Shown in pieces: positions 1-13,606 of a DNA stretch of 64,000 bases. The position numbers and the translations under genes are program-made. The stretch spans positions 9,587,751-9,651,750 of the forward strand of contig OZ037773.1 in the NCBI GenBank assembly GCA_964035545.1, given 5' to 3'. Below the pieces are notes generated by a model. The model was not told the origin of the DNA and searched no databases. It worked only from the letters and a program-made list of their open reading frames with translations. The DNA comes from Bugula neritina (lineage: Eukaryota > Bryozoa > Gymnolaemata > Cheilostomatida > Bugulidae). Positions within the stretch are counted from its first letter, which is position 1, and the number at the start of each line of letters is the position of its first letter.

Positions 1-120
1 TTCATTAATTTAATTTCTTGATGAACTAGCAAAATATTGCACATATATTAGTCAGTTTAAATACTCATGATCCTTTTTACTATTGTGAGTATAGCTTAGT
101 GAGTATATTGCTTGTTTTAG

Positions 121-2184
121 GTTGTTTCTGGAGTGGGAAAATTGGTAGATTTTGGAATGACTCACGAAAAGGACTGTCTTAGAGACTTGACCAACACTTA
201 CACCCTGTGGGCAGGTCTGCCTGAATATAATATATTCAATTTCATAGTCAATAATAATAATTATCTCTTTAAGAGATTAAGTTTAATGAAACTTCTTTGT
301 AAAGTTTGGATGTAAGTTTTAAAAACAAAATAAAAGTTAAATAATTTTAACTGTTAACCAACGTTGCCAAAATATTTCAAACAATTTACTATAATGTGTC
401 AATGTTACTACTTTTGCTATTGAAACAGCATCTAGACAGTACAGACCACCCGAGCTCTTGCACAAACATGCACCAACCCAGAAATCGGACATGTGGTCTA
501 TGGGTGTGACAGCACTCGAAGCTTTAACAGGTATAGTATTATCAATCACAAGTTTTTATATAATAAAGCTGCTTATTAATAGACGCCATTTACTTCTCTC
601 TGGCAAAAGATAGTGATTGATACATTGTTACATCAGTGAGTTTGGTTTTTCCAAGCACATTTACATTGATAAAAGTGACAACCTTTACTTTTTCCTCTGA
701 AATTTATCAAAATATTGTGGTTTTTGTAAGGAAAAGGTACATGAATTACCGAGCTGGTTTCTAAATATTTTTGATGAGTTGGTAAATTTGTATTTTCAAT
801 TTAGATATGTCCTTAAAGACATAAACAATTATGAAAAGAAATTTAAAAAGTGTTTGTGCAATAGTTTATAGGAAAAAATATAAAATTGAATTTTTCAACC
901 AAAGCATATAGTTGTTTGATTGTTATTGTTCATGTCAAATATTTGCTTAAGAGAGTCTTGTAGCAACATGAAATGGTCTGACGTAATTATTTCAATCAAT
1001 AATAATATTTCTCTAAAGACAAGAAAACTCCTGATTCAACTTTGAGTGATGATCTAGTTACAAACTATACTTTTACAGCAATTTTTTTTTCTATTTTGTC
1101 TATATGATAGTGCATTTAATAAATCTAATTATTTTTGATACTATAAAAAAGATGAAAGATTCTTTAAATGTGTTTATATGCTGATAGCTCCTAACTAAAC
1201 CTACCTTAAAGCCTTTGCTTATTAAATATTTCCTAAAAGCCTTTCCTTGTTGAATTTTTCATCATAAATATAGCTTGAAAAAAACTTAAATATTTGATTA
1301 AATAACTTTGCAGGCATTTCAAGACAATGTCTAATTTTTATTAAAAACCTAAAATTTAAATAATATGTGCAAAATACATTATATTTCATTTTTATTTATT
1401 TTATATTAAATTTAAATGTTGAAGTTAGAATCTAAACAGTTCTATCATTAGAAAGTTAGCAGTAACAAGTTTATATCTCAGTTGCATATATAGGCAGCGT
1501 TGGTCCTAGCTCACCCTCTGTTAACTTCTACTTATAGACTTTCTAATATAGTTTGTTTATTTATTCACAATAAAAGTGGCAAGAGATTCCTTGATTGACG
1601 CAAGTGAAAAGTTCTAATATAAGTAATGCATTAGAAAAGGTAAATGAAAACTGGCAGGTGGGGGGTTTGGGGTTTTTAAGTTTTTAGCCTCTTACGACTT
1701 TAAATACTTTTCTTTCAATTCTACAAGTTGAAAAAATGTATTTTTGTAATACTTTGTACGTTAAACGTTTTTAGACTCAGGAGTTCCCAAAAACAGTATT
1801 TGAAAAAATTAATACTTTTTAAAGCCGCCCTATATGAGCATGATATCACAATGCCTCGATGTTATGATGGCTTTTGTTGCCTCAAGAAGGAAAAAGCAAC
1901 TTTAATTGTTATTACAATTTTAAAAACTCCTTCCTAATTTTAGGCTAATGCTTGTGGTTATTACAGGAGAAGCTCCTTATAAAAAGCTGGCATTTATTAA
2001 ATTAAAGAAGAAGGGGCCAAAAGGTTTGCTAGAAGAGAAGCTTCCTGAAACTCTTCAGAATTTGTCAAAGGAAAATCAGGGTATTTTTAAACTGGTTTTA
2101 AAGTTTGAACCTATTCACAGATTATCAGCAAAAAAGTGGCTCATGGTGTTTGAAAATTTCCAAATAGAAAATTTGAAAACATGA
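121..2184 (+). CDS. protein kinase, C-terminal half (3' exons; gene begins upstream of window)
   Basis: Three exons can be read. Exon 121-210 follows a TTTTAG acceptor and encodes the DFG segment (KLVDFGMT) and the activation loop ending TNTYTLW. Exon 440-530 encodes YRPPELL followed by SDMWSMGVTALEALTG, which are kinase subdomains VIII and IX. Exon 1967-2184 encodes the C-lobe end (FEPIHRLSAKKWL) and a TGA stop. The join 530/1967 is phase 1 and gives TGEAPY. The TLW-YRPPELL junction looks CMGC/CDK-like, where TxWYRxPEL is typical, but the subfamily is unclear. The N-lobe (P-loop, VAIK lysine, HRD loop) lies before base 1. The intron 211-439 would need a GC donor for a canonical activation segment. 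A near-identical alternative last exon follows at 2952-3154. Confidence 0.8.
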
Positions 2185-3665
2185 ACTGATAAGGCAACCT
2201 AAACCTTTTTGCTATAGCATGGTGGAAGATAGACTCCAACATTTATCAATTTTTTGATACCATAAGCTATATTTCAGCTTTTTTGGTTATACTGTTTCGT
2301 TGCATGAACTTGCTGCAATCAGAGATAGTTTAATCCTACTCTTTTACTTTTGGTGATATAAAATATCTGTAACCGCTGGTATGATTAAGCTACAAAGTGT
2401 CTTTTATAAAGATGTACAATTTAAATGGTCTATATAATAATATTCTATAACATTGTTATTTCTTTATTTACCTTTATTATCATTCAAAATTTTTCCTATA
2501 TCATTTAAAATAACATACATCTTTGATTAAATTAACAGCATCCATGTTAGTAGAGCAGCTTCTGACATCATGCACATCACGGAAAAATAATATTTGATAA
2601 AATACTATAAAAAATACACTATTGCTAGTAGACCCATATATTAGCATCTATTGCTTTGAGCCATTTCAAATGATAATGTAGTAGTCGAACTAATATTATG
2701 TAGTTGTACCAAATGTATTTTTGTATAATCATACTTTGTATGTTGAACATTTTTAAACTCAGAAGTTCCCAAAAACAGTAATTTAAAAAAATTAATACCT
2801 TTTAAAGCCGCCCTATATATGAGCATGATATCACAATGTCACAATATTATGATGGCTTTTATTGTCTCAAGAAGCAAAATGGAACTTTAAATTTTTTTAC
2901 AATTTTAAAAACTCTTTCCTAATTTTAGACTAATGCTTGTGGTTATTACAGGGCAAGTTCCTAATAAAGATTCAAAAAGGGCGGTGCCAAAAGGTTTGCT
3001 AGAAGAAAAGCTTCCTAAAACTCTTCAGAAGTTGTCAAAGGAAAACCAGGCTATTTTTGAACTGGTTTTAAAGTTTGAACCAACTCACAGATTATCAGCA
3101 AAAAAGTGGCTTATTGAGTTTGAAAATTTCCAAGTAGAAAACTTAAAAGCATGAACTGATAAGGCAACTTAAACCTATTTGCTATATATAGCCTGATGGA
3201 AGATTGACTCCAACATTTCCCAATTTTCTGATAGCAAAAGCTATTTTACCTTTTTTGGTTACTGTATCTCTGTATGCATGCTGTAATCAGAGATAATTAA
3301 ATCCTACTATTTTACTTTTGGTTATATAAAATAGTAAAAAAGGCTGGTATGATTGAACTACAAAGTGTCTTTTATAAAGGGGCAATTTAAATGATCTAAA
3401 GTATTCTATAACATTGTTATTTCTCTACTTACCTCTATTATATCATTCAAAATTTTCCCTATATCTTTAATTGTAGTAAAACAACGGCATCCATCCATAT
3501 GTTAGTATAGAGTAGCTATTCTGACAACATAATGGATAAATAATATCTGATAAAATATTATAAAAATACACTTTTGCTAGTATACTCAGATCAGCATTTA
3601 GTGCTTTGAGCTATTTCAAATGATAATGTAGTAGTCGCACTAATATTATGTAGTTGTACCAAATG
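1738..3665. repeat. direct tandem duplication, two diverged copies of about 0.95-1.0 kb
   Basis: Bases about 1738-2715 and about 2716-3665 are homologous along their length. Shared landmarks are the start (GTATTTTTGTA), the block AAAGCCGCCCTATAT, the kinase terminal exon, and the end block ATGTAGTTGTACCAAATG. Copies differ by many substitutions and small indels, so the duplication is not recent. Confidence 0.85.
2952..3154 (+). CDS. duplicated alternative last exon of the kinase gene
   Basis: This is a second complete terminal exon. It has the same TGGTTATTACAG acceptor and the same phase-1 start as the exon at 1967. It encodes GQVPNKD, then PKGLLEEKLPKTLQ, then FEPTHRLSAKKWL, and ends in its own TGA. 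It is clearly homologous to the upstream exon but about five residues shorter near its start, and the reading frame is intact. Splicing from the exon at 440-530 to either terminal exon keeps the frame, so the gene could make two C-lobe variants. Because the upstream exon contains a stop, the two cannot both be translated in one mRNA. Whether this exon is used is inference; preservation of the open frame after visible divergence suggests that it is. Confidence 0.7.
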
Positions 3666-4030
3666 AGCTATTGTAGTTTGAAACAATGCACTCGTACTTT
3701 TAAAATGCTATAAGTCTTATATCATTACAAAGTATTTTTGAGGCATTTACACACTACAATGTGAAGGTAAAAATTAATAAAATTCTTTGATGAATACAAA
3801 ACAGAGTGAAGAATTTGAAAAACTACAAAGACAGGCTTCTTGTCTATAATACTTGTTACAGCCAAAGTGAATTATGCTGAATTAACAAAAGGCTCTATTT
3901 ATAAATTCAGCAAATTCTGAAATAATCATTAATTTATATAGCCGTCTATGATTTTCCATAAAAATCATACAAAATATGTGTAGTGAGGAATCCACAACTT
4001 ATCATCTGGCAGTGATAATATATTATGGTG

Positions 4031-4255
4031 AAGGGAGCAGGCGTAGTTTAGGGGTTAGAGCGTTTGCTTAGTAAACACTAAGTTACGGGTCCACAACCCA
4101 GACAAAGGTCATTGGTGATGTTAGGAAGAGCATCTAGTCATAATTGCTCCTGTGCCTCATTTGAATAAGTCCTTAGCCAATTTAACAAAAACCCCTTCCA
4201 TCAGGAGTTTCTCACAGGGATAGCGACTATAAACCTTGCGTGAGTATAATTATGG
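4031..4255 (+). mobile_element. tRNA-derived SINE-like element, copy A
   Basis: The 5' part looks like a degenerate tRNA: GCGTAGTTTAGGGGTTAGAG resembles a D-arm/box A, and GGGTCCACAACCC resembles a T-arm/box B. A non-tRNA body follows (ACAAAGGTCATTGGTGATGTT ... CATCAGGAGTTTCTCACAGGGATAGCGACTATAAACC). Body and head recur at 10405-10590 and in part at 26545-26640, which is why I call it a dispersed element rather than a tRNA gene. It is too diverged to fold as a functional tRNA. No target-site duplication was identified. Confidence 0.55.
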
Positions 4256-6092
4256 TAATAGTAGTGGTGATAGGCTAGTGTTTAACAGCACAATATTTTG
4301 CATATCAAGAACTGTATGACTTGTTGCCTTTGTGCCAATATTTGATGAATTTACGCTAATAATATAATACGTAAGAATTGGGACATGTTCTTCAGCTAGA
4401 ATTGCTTTCAATGAGCATGTTTTTTGGGCTGGTAAGGAACTATAAGTTTCACCATGGTATTAGCATAACATACTATACTGTTACCTTCTTTATCAGGTTA
4501 TACCATAAATTATTGGCACAATATGAAATAGAAAATTGTAGACTACTAAAATAATTACTTATGAAACTAACTAACAAATTATGCAACTTATGATCTAATA
4601 TCATAGCAGTTGGTGCAAGGGCCACAGCTTCACATGCAGTGACTTGGGGGCATGTATAATATTATTATTATTGTATATTGTTTGCTGTATTAAGAGAATG
4701 TAACTCCAAATGTGCTCTATAAGACTGCATTTATTATATCTAAGCTATAGTACAATCAAACTTGCACTTAGCATTTGTAAAGGCAAAGGGAAACAATAAG
4801 AAGCATTCAGAGTTTCAATTCTACTTATAACATATTTTAGTGTTTTCATAATGTCAGCTGAGACTTTCGGAATACTTGCAGGAAAATATTCACTGCAAAG
4901 CAAAGCATTCATAGCTCATCAAATCTTGAATGCAATTTGTTTTGCCACGTTTTACACCGTATTGTGACGAAGTTGTCTGCCCCATGCCAGCACACTCTTC
5001 AATTCTCTTTAGATAGAAAACACGTTTTTATGAATCTCAGATACAAAAACATAACTATAGCAGATGTAGTGTTTGGAATTAGAATTGTAGACCAAATTTT
5101 CGATTTAGTTCAGTATTGCATTCATATTCTGAAAAAATTTGAAATAATTGTAATAAAATTGTGCTTTTATATAAAAATCTGTTACATAATACTTGAAATT
5201 GAAAATTGATTGAAACTAGTATAAAAATAGCAATTTTTTATGTTTTTTTTAATAAAAACCTCAACTTTCCACATTATTATAATATAATTTCTGCATGTAC
5301 TATTTTTATGGTATTTTAGGATACGATTTTTTTATAAATCTGTTATAGTAGATAATAGAAAAATAATTGTGCTCTATTATACGAGTGTTGTTGAAAAATA
5401 TTGGGAAAGAAGAGAAGCGTAGCAGTTATCTAAATATAAGTAGAAAACACAATTATCTGAAAAAAGATTTTTTGCTAAACACTATTTTTAAGCCTAAATA
5501 AACTACTCAATCGATTGTTAGGTTTATAAACTATATATTTATATAAAAAGATGCTTACCTATGCTTAAGAAATGCATTCGGACCAAAATTATTTAAGTTA
5601 TAGTATATATAAGCATCAAATATACATGTACATAACAAAAATGTTGCCTCAACTTTGAAAAGAATTGTTGGTGCAAATAAAATTAATGTACTGCCATTTA
5701 TATTTATAATTCTATCATTGAAATTGACAAAAAGATTGGATTGGTCAAAACCAGAGAAAATATAAGGTGTGCTATGAAGAGTTATAGCACTAAGATGCTA
5801 TAAAGTGTCAAGTTTCTAAGTCTGATAAAATAGGATTCCAAGTAAAGTGAAAAAACTTGCATGTTCATTTGCTAAGAGATTGAAGTACAAAAGCTTTAAT
5901 TATTCACTTGCTTTGGCTTCTGACAATTCACAAAGTTTTTTTGTTGAAGTATGCAATTTACTACATGATCATTGACTCCACATATTGATGTAAATTATTA
6001 TAGCATTGTTTCTATACAGGCTTTCAGAGAAAAAGCTATGATGAACAACTTGCAGCTAAACAACAGTCTTTTACGTACCTACTGATTTCACT
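4256..6092. other. AT-rich intergenic sequence, no gene seen
   Basis: No recognisable coding exon on either strand. An open frame at 4937-5209 has no domain or splice context and looks like chance. Confidence 0.5.
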
Positions 6093-7965
<1,873 letters not shown>

Positions 7966-8122
7966 ATGACTCAGTACTATAAGAACTATCAAGACCGAAG
8001 GACTGTAGATTATTACAAGCAAAGTAGAGGGGCGAAGGGTTACCCAGACAGTAAAGTTGTTGATTACTACGACCAGGGTAGAGGGCTACACAAACAGAGA
8101 CATAACAAGTATGGATTCAGAG
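7966..8122 (+). CDS. candidate distal alternative first exon of Rab27 (or a lone 5' exon of another gene)
   Basis: ATG opens a 52-codon frame ending at a GTAACT donor in phase 1. The peptide is rich in Tyr, Arg, Gly and Lys and has an internal near-repeat: VDYYKQSRGAKGYPDSK followed by VDYYDQGRGLHKQ. An acceptor-like TTTTACTAG just upstream suggests a preceding non-coding exon. Its phase-1 end joins in frame to the acceptor at 19106/19107, just before the Rab27 ATG, and would give an extended Rab27 of about 289 residues. I see no other downstream exon that it must belong to. No family is recognised. The exon call is moderately supported; the link to Rab27 is inference from phase alone. Confidence 0.4.
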
Positions 8123-10404
8123 GTAACTTTAAAATATATTTTAAGATTCGATATCTTATGTCAGTGAAGGACAGACGTATGTCAGTAATGTGACTTCATA
8201 TATATAACTAGTCAGGTACCGTAGTTTAGTATTGGTGATGCAATCTCTAGTTTGTGTAATAAACAGCATTTCTTGTCAACTGCATAAGGTGACCTGAGGT
8301 TTGATACTGAAGTAGCTTCAGGTACATTCCAAGGTTTTCCCGTTCAGGTGTGATGATATGTAGAAATTTGCAACCGTACTCTGTCACTCATTACACATGC
8401 GTGTGGAAATGTTGAAGTACCAAATCAACCGGTTTATTGTTTTCCGCAACTATAAATGAAATTCTATATATCTACAAATAAGTTATTATTCTAATTATAT
8501 GAATACTATAATTCAAGGTGTAAATTCATTTCAGAATTATTTTGCTTTTAACGTTAGTTTTTGTCTTCTCTTTTCTTTTCTATACAACACATTATTATTA
8601 GGGTTCCCCCGGTAATATATTATGGAATTTGCTTTCCATTTTTTTCCACTGTTTTCTAGCTCAGTGTGAAACTTAGAGTTATGTCCACCTATTGTAGGAT
8701 GCTAAAGCAGCAATACATCGGCCTTTCTTTTTAGTTGTTACAGTTTTTATACTTATTTTATACTTAAAGGAGAAGCCAGTTGTAGTTTTTATGATTTAAA
8801 AAATCCCGCTAACCTGTGAACTAGGAGTTTGAAGAGGTGTGGATATGTGAATTTACAGCTTTAGTGCTTGTCAGCAGTGTGGAGCTTCCCTCTGCATATG
8901 ATGCCTAAAAAGCAATATTTTGAAAACTAAACACATGACACATGCAATGGTATAAACAAAATGTCGTTATAAAGCTTTATATTTTATTTATGTTTGACAG
9001 GTATACAAAATTATTACTATAGTGCTCAATTTTATTAATATATTTTAAATGTTTTGGTTGATGCCAAAAAAGTTGACAGAAATTTATATGAACAGTTTTT
9101 TCCTTTCTAACAAAGTCTATGATTTATGCAGAAGGATAAAACATTCCTATATATAAATGTGATTTGGATGCTCCAATAGTAAACCCTGGACTTTTGTCAA
9201 GTGGGATATTCTCTTTTCACGTCACTTGGCAGCTTATACTCTGTACTATAATATATATTATACACTATATATTCTACACTGTAAACTATAATATGCACTA
9301 TATTTACTATGTATATTATATACTCTATGGTATATAGTCTATACTCAAGAATTAAGCTGTTGATTTACAGAAGTTATAAATCCTATAGCAAGTAGCATTA
9401 TGGACGATAGTAGCTTCAGACATTTATTCTAGCGTACTGCAGCATCAGATAGCCAGCTATAATATTCCTCAACCTTGCAACTCACTTCTCTGTCTCTCAA
9501 TAGCAGCCCTGCATCACACTGGTGTACCTGTAGACTAACCTCAATAACTATACAGCCCACATGTAGGTATGAGGACATAAGCTAGTCCCCAGTACAGCCA
9601 GCTATATAATCATACATTCATTTCTAGCAAGGTATTTCATCATAACCAGCACAAAATTAAACTGAACTGGTTTACTCTGTTCCATAACTCTTTGAAGTAG
9701 CTCTTGATTAAAGTGCATATACAGTACTGTATATTGTTGTCTATCCTTTGATTGTTCACAGTTGAATTTTCTTACGGGTTGGAAAAACCAAAACTTGAAT
9801 AAAATTTTATGCTGAAAAGTATGTTTGCTGTTTATTGTTTCCAACTTAAGGGATTTGATTGATTTGATTTCAATTACCCTATATGCAAATAAATAATGAG
9901 TGGACATCAGGGGGACTTTATCTCCATAATGCCTATTAGGAAACCTGACAATCTACTTATATACTAAGAGTGATGCAAAAGCTAGGAGTATTTAGGACTG
10001 TTGACTTATTTTACATTCTGCTGCGAGAGATGATAGCAGGCATTGACCTTAGTGTAGGTTTAAGAGCCCACTTATTTGATACCTCAGATGGCTATAGCAT
10101 GTGACCCATAATATTCATGGCAGTAATATCTCATAAATTATTCGTAAAGTGAAGGTGCCAAGTTACCAATTGTACCAAATCTTCACACCTGCATGGACTC
10201 TGAATATCAACTCATAAATCTATGGTTGCCAGGAATTTAGTGAATTTAAATTAGTGCTGCACCAGTTCCTTAGAGTACTGGTTACTCAGTAGAACTCACC
10301 AACTACTTCTAACTCTGTAATGCTGTAGATATAGATGTCCTAGCTTATGCATCTGTAGATATTATGTGGTTTGTGAAACTATTTATATTGCTTAGAGTTG
10401 CCTT

Positions 10405-10590
10405 CTAAAACCGGAGCGGTAATCTAAAGGTTAGAGGACTTATTAATTTAGTAAACGCAAGCTCAGTGGTACACATCTTAGTAAAGGCCATTGGCAATGT
10501 TCATATCAGGCCATAACTCCTTAGCTCTTTTTCTATCAGAAGTTCGAACAGGGATGGTGACCGTTATAGACCCACATGGGTTTTTTAAGA
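10405..10590 (+). mobile_element. tRNA-derived SINE-like element, copy B
   Basis: Diverged relative of the element at 4031-4255. The tRNA-like head is GGAGCGGTAATCTAAAGGTTAGAG. The body shows AAAGGCCATTGGCAATGTTC and TATCAGAAGTTCGAACAGGG, which align with AAAGGTCATTGGTGATGTTA and CATCAGGAGTTTCTCACAGG in copy A. Orientation is the same. Confidence 0.55.
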
Positions 10591-10869
10591 TTGCTTCAAA
10601 TAATGTACAATTAGTGCAACAAAATTCCTCATCTTTGATTAGATACAACAATTAATAAATATTAACTTGTCCATCTCTAATTTCATTTACCAGCTGAGCT
10701 GGTTTGATCTAGTTGATGCATAAATTCCTTTCCACTTGGTGAATCAGCATGCACTGCACGCACAGGTGAAGCACGTGTAGACTGGTGTAACCCACCATGG
10801 GTCTTGTTACATACCTACACTCTTTCCAATTCTAGTCTATAGATTGTAGCTACCACCATATATACTGGT

Positions 10870-11060
10870 AAAGTGATAGTAGTGGTGGCAATAGCAGTGG
10901 CAGTAGTGGTATCAGAATATCACTAGTATCAGTAGTATCACTAGTATAATAGCCATGTAGTAAAAGTATCATTAGCAGTAGTATAGTATCAGTATCAGTT
11001 ATAGTAGTAGCAGTAGCAACGTTAAAAGCAGTAAAATAGTTGTAACAATATCAACTATGC
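10870..11060. repeat. imperfect TAG/CAG trinucleotide-rich repeat
   Basis: Runs of GTAGTGGTGGCAATAGCAGT and AGTAGTATCACTAGTAT type, interrupted throughout. A similar AGC/AGT triplet tract occurs in a galectin intron at 42462-42562. Confidence 0.7.
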
Positions 11061-13378
11061 GATAAGACTAATAAACAAATAAATACAATTTTTACTCAGC
11101 ATGGCCAAAACTTCACTAGGATTTCTGATGATCCTAAAATATAAACTAAAGTTTTTTAAAGGAAATATACACATACAGGTATGCAGATGTGTGCTAAGAA
11201 AATATGCTTACATAACCTCAAAAATAGTTTAGTATAAATAAACTTACCTATACATAAAATTAGCATGCTTTAATTTATTGCAATCTAAAGTACGGCATAG
11301 TTATTATATAGTATATTAGTATAATTATATAACATTTTTTGCATTAAATCATTTGCCTAAACTCAAGAGCCAAGGCTGAGTGCAGAATGCATCGTTCATT
11401 CTACCTAAAAAAATTACGTTATATGAGTTTATAGCTACTATAGGTTATTCTAGAAGTTTTGACGCAGGTGTAGATCTCCAGCCACATTATCTAATTTTAT
11501 CACAAGTGACTGCGTTGTTTACAGCAATAGGAATTATTATTTAACAAAGACTCAGAACTTCTTATTTTCTGAAAGTTCGCAGAAAAACACACTTATGAAA
11601 CATCAATAATGTCACGGAACACTTGTTATACGCTGTCAGGTTGCTAAAGGCTATATGAAATGCCGTGACATGTGACATTCAGCAAATGCCAATATATTAT
11701 TTAGCTATGTGGTAAGGAAGTTGTACAAAAGTTGACAATAAATCGTTTTTAGCAGTGATTTGCAAATAAGAAAATTTGTTTTAATAACACATTGGCAATC
11801 CATTCCGTTTGGGACTTTGCATATGATTAGTGTATTATACTGATGCATACACTGATGTGCAATTAAAGAATCGAAGGCAGTGGATAGTGAGCAGTGAATA
11901 GTGCAAAGTCAATAGTTGCTTAACAAATAGTGCATATTAGCTGGTGATAAGTATATCTTAAAATTGAAAAAACATATTATAGTTGAATTAAAGAAATATC
12001 TCCTAGATTCATTATAAACACTTGCTGTATTGTAAAAGTGCTTGCAGTGTCATAATAACAAATCCAATTGAACTCGTTTCAAATAATACTGGGTGTATCT
12101 GCATTTGCAAAAGGAATACAAAAGCAACTATATTATGGTATTTGGCTGGTGCTAAAATAATTATAAAGAAGGTAGAACTTAAAATTTTTTGAGTTTATTT
12201 TCAGAACATTGTATAAAAGCTATAATACTCTTTAAAGACTTCGAAGACAAATTAAATTGGTTGCGCTGTGAAAAATGTTTTTAAACTTACAGATGGTTCT
12301 CAATATCAAAGCCACTTCTTATCTCGTTTTATGCCTAGAAATTCAGTCTTCAGGCCAAATGCTGATATCTCACTAATTGACCAGTCAGCTTGAATCTAAA
12401 AAATATCTTCAAGTAAAGTTTTACAGGTATACACAACTGCTATTATTAACAGTAATTGGAATATAAATATAGGTCAATTAGCCGTAGCTGATAAAGAATA
12501 GCTATTCATATGTCAACTCAGCAACTATGCATGGGAAAGACGCATCTGTGACAATATAGCCATTAGTAGTTTAAACTTTAGCAATGTTGTGCATTCAATG
12601 AACAAAAACGTAATAACAATACAGATGTTGAATCTTTGCATTTTACTTAAACTAGCTTCGAGTTTCATTCGAAGTAAATATGTACCCAAGAATGTTGTGC
12701 TTCAACGACCAGCATCTTCTAGTTAGCGACTGTACGAGAATCACTCTAATTGGTCAATACGTACATTCCACACTGCAATGAGTTCTAAGGGTTAGTACAG
12801 TCAAAAGCAAGCTGTGCCTCTCACATAAGAAGAGGTATCACGGATAGTGAGAACGTCTTAACACACTTATAACCATCTGTGAGTGTCAACAAGCATTTGT
12901 GTCTACTTGAACCAATATTAGCTCAAGCTGCTTCAAGATTTGATCACTATTAAAGGTGAGTAGACTAAACAGCAAGCTGTTGGGAATATTTCTCCTGCAC
13001 GCTTTTTTATAATAGACCCATTTTAATTGGTTTTTGATAACGAGTGCTCATCCAGTTGTGCGAAGTTACACACAGGTATAGTTCGTCTTTACACACAATT
13101 CAATATCAACTGTGGGTTTGTCAACAATAACAGTTTTCCAATAGTCTGAAAAAGTGCTACTTTGCTGTCTACAAAAGTTTTCAACACCGCAGGCTGGTTG
13201 TATAATAGAGCTAGACTAAGGTTATTGCACTAATTGAACGTTTGTACCAGCATCTGTGACGGCACACTCCCGGCTTTTGGTGTCACATGTTTCATGTGAG
13301 ACTGAGTAATAACTCGAAATCTCGTATTACCATTAGCGGCACAGCATACACTGTTTAACTCGGCACTACTCTACATTG

Positions 13379-13385
13379 TATAAAG
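13379..13385 (+). promoter_or_regulatory. possible TATA box (TATAAAG)
   Basis: TATAAAG lies 38 bases upstream of the ATG at 13417, so transcription would start a few bases before the ATG. This would fit an alternative promoter for that exon. Sequence match only. Confidence 0.25.
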
Positions 13386-13416
13386 TGAAAAGTCAGAAAG
13401 AAAAGATAGACATTGA

Positions 13417-13606
13417 ATGGGAAGGGTGTTTAAAATCCCACCAGAAATGGAGTTAATATACGATAAAGACAGTGACTACGAAGCTTACTGCAAACAGCTG
13501 TCTGACGACAAAGATTTGGCCGTGGAGCCGCCATCTTTTGCTCAGAGAGCCAAGAAATGGGAAATTTCTTTATCAAATACCAGACAGATAAACGATGCTT
13601 TTTATG
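13417..13606 (+). CDS. second candidate alternative first exon of Rab27
   Basis: ATG opens a 63-codon frame ending at a good GTAAGG donor in phase 1. The peptide is mixed and acidic (EMELIYDKDSDYEAYCKQL, then AKKWEISLSNTRQINDAFY) and looks like real coding sequence rather than low complexity. Splicing to the acceptor at 19106/19107 is in frame: the split codon G+AA gives Glu, then Glu, then the Rab27 Met, making a protein of about 300 residues. It cannot be spliced in frame after the exon at 7966 without a stop, so the two look like alternatives. No domain is recognised. It could instead be the first exon of an unrelated gene whose other exons I did not find. Confidence 0.45.

Larger units (their letters stand above)
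8123..13378. other. intron or intergenic sequence, repeats only
   Basis: No coding exon recognised. It contains AT-rich tracts (9236-9340), a SINE-like copy at 10405-10590, and a TAG/CAG-rich simple repeat at 10870-11060. The reverse-strand open frame at 9602-9907 has no supporting features. Confidence 0.45.

Noticed and set aside
4031-4105. Functional tRNA gene
   Set aside because: Box A and box B are degenerate, stems do not pair well, and the sequence recurs with a common non-tRNA body, so a SINE is more likely.
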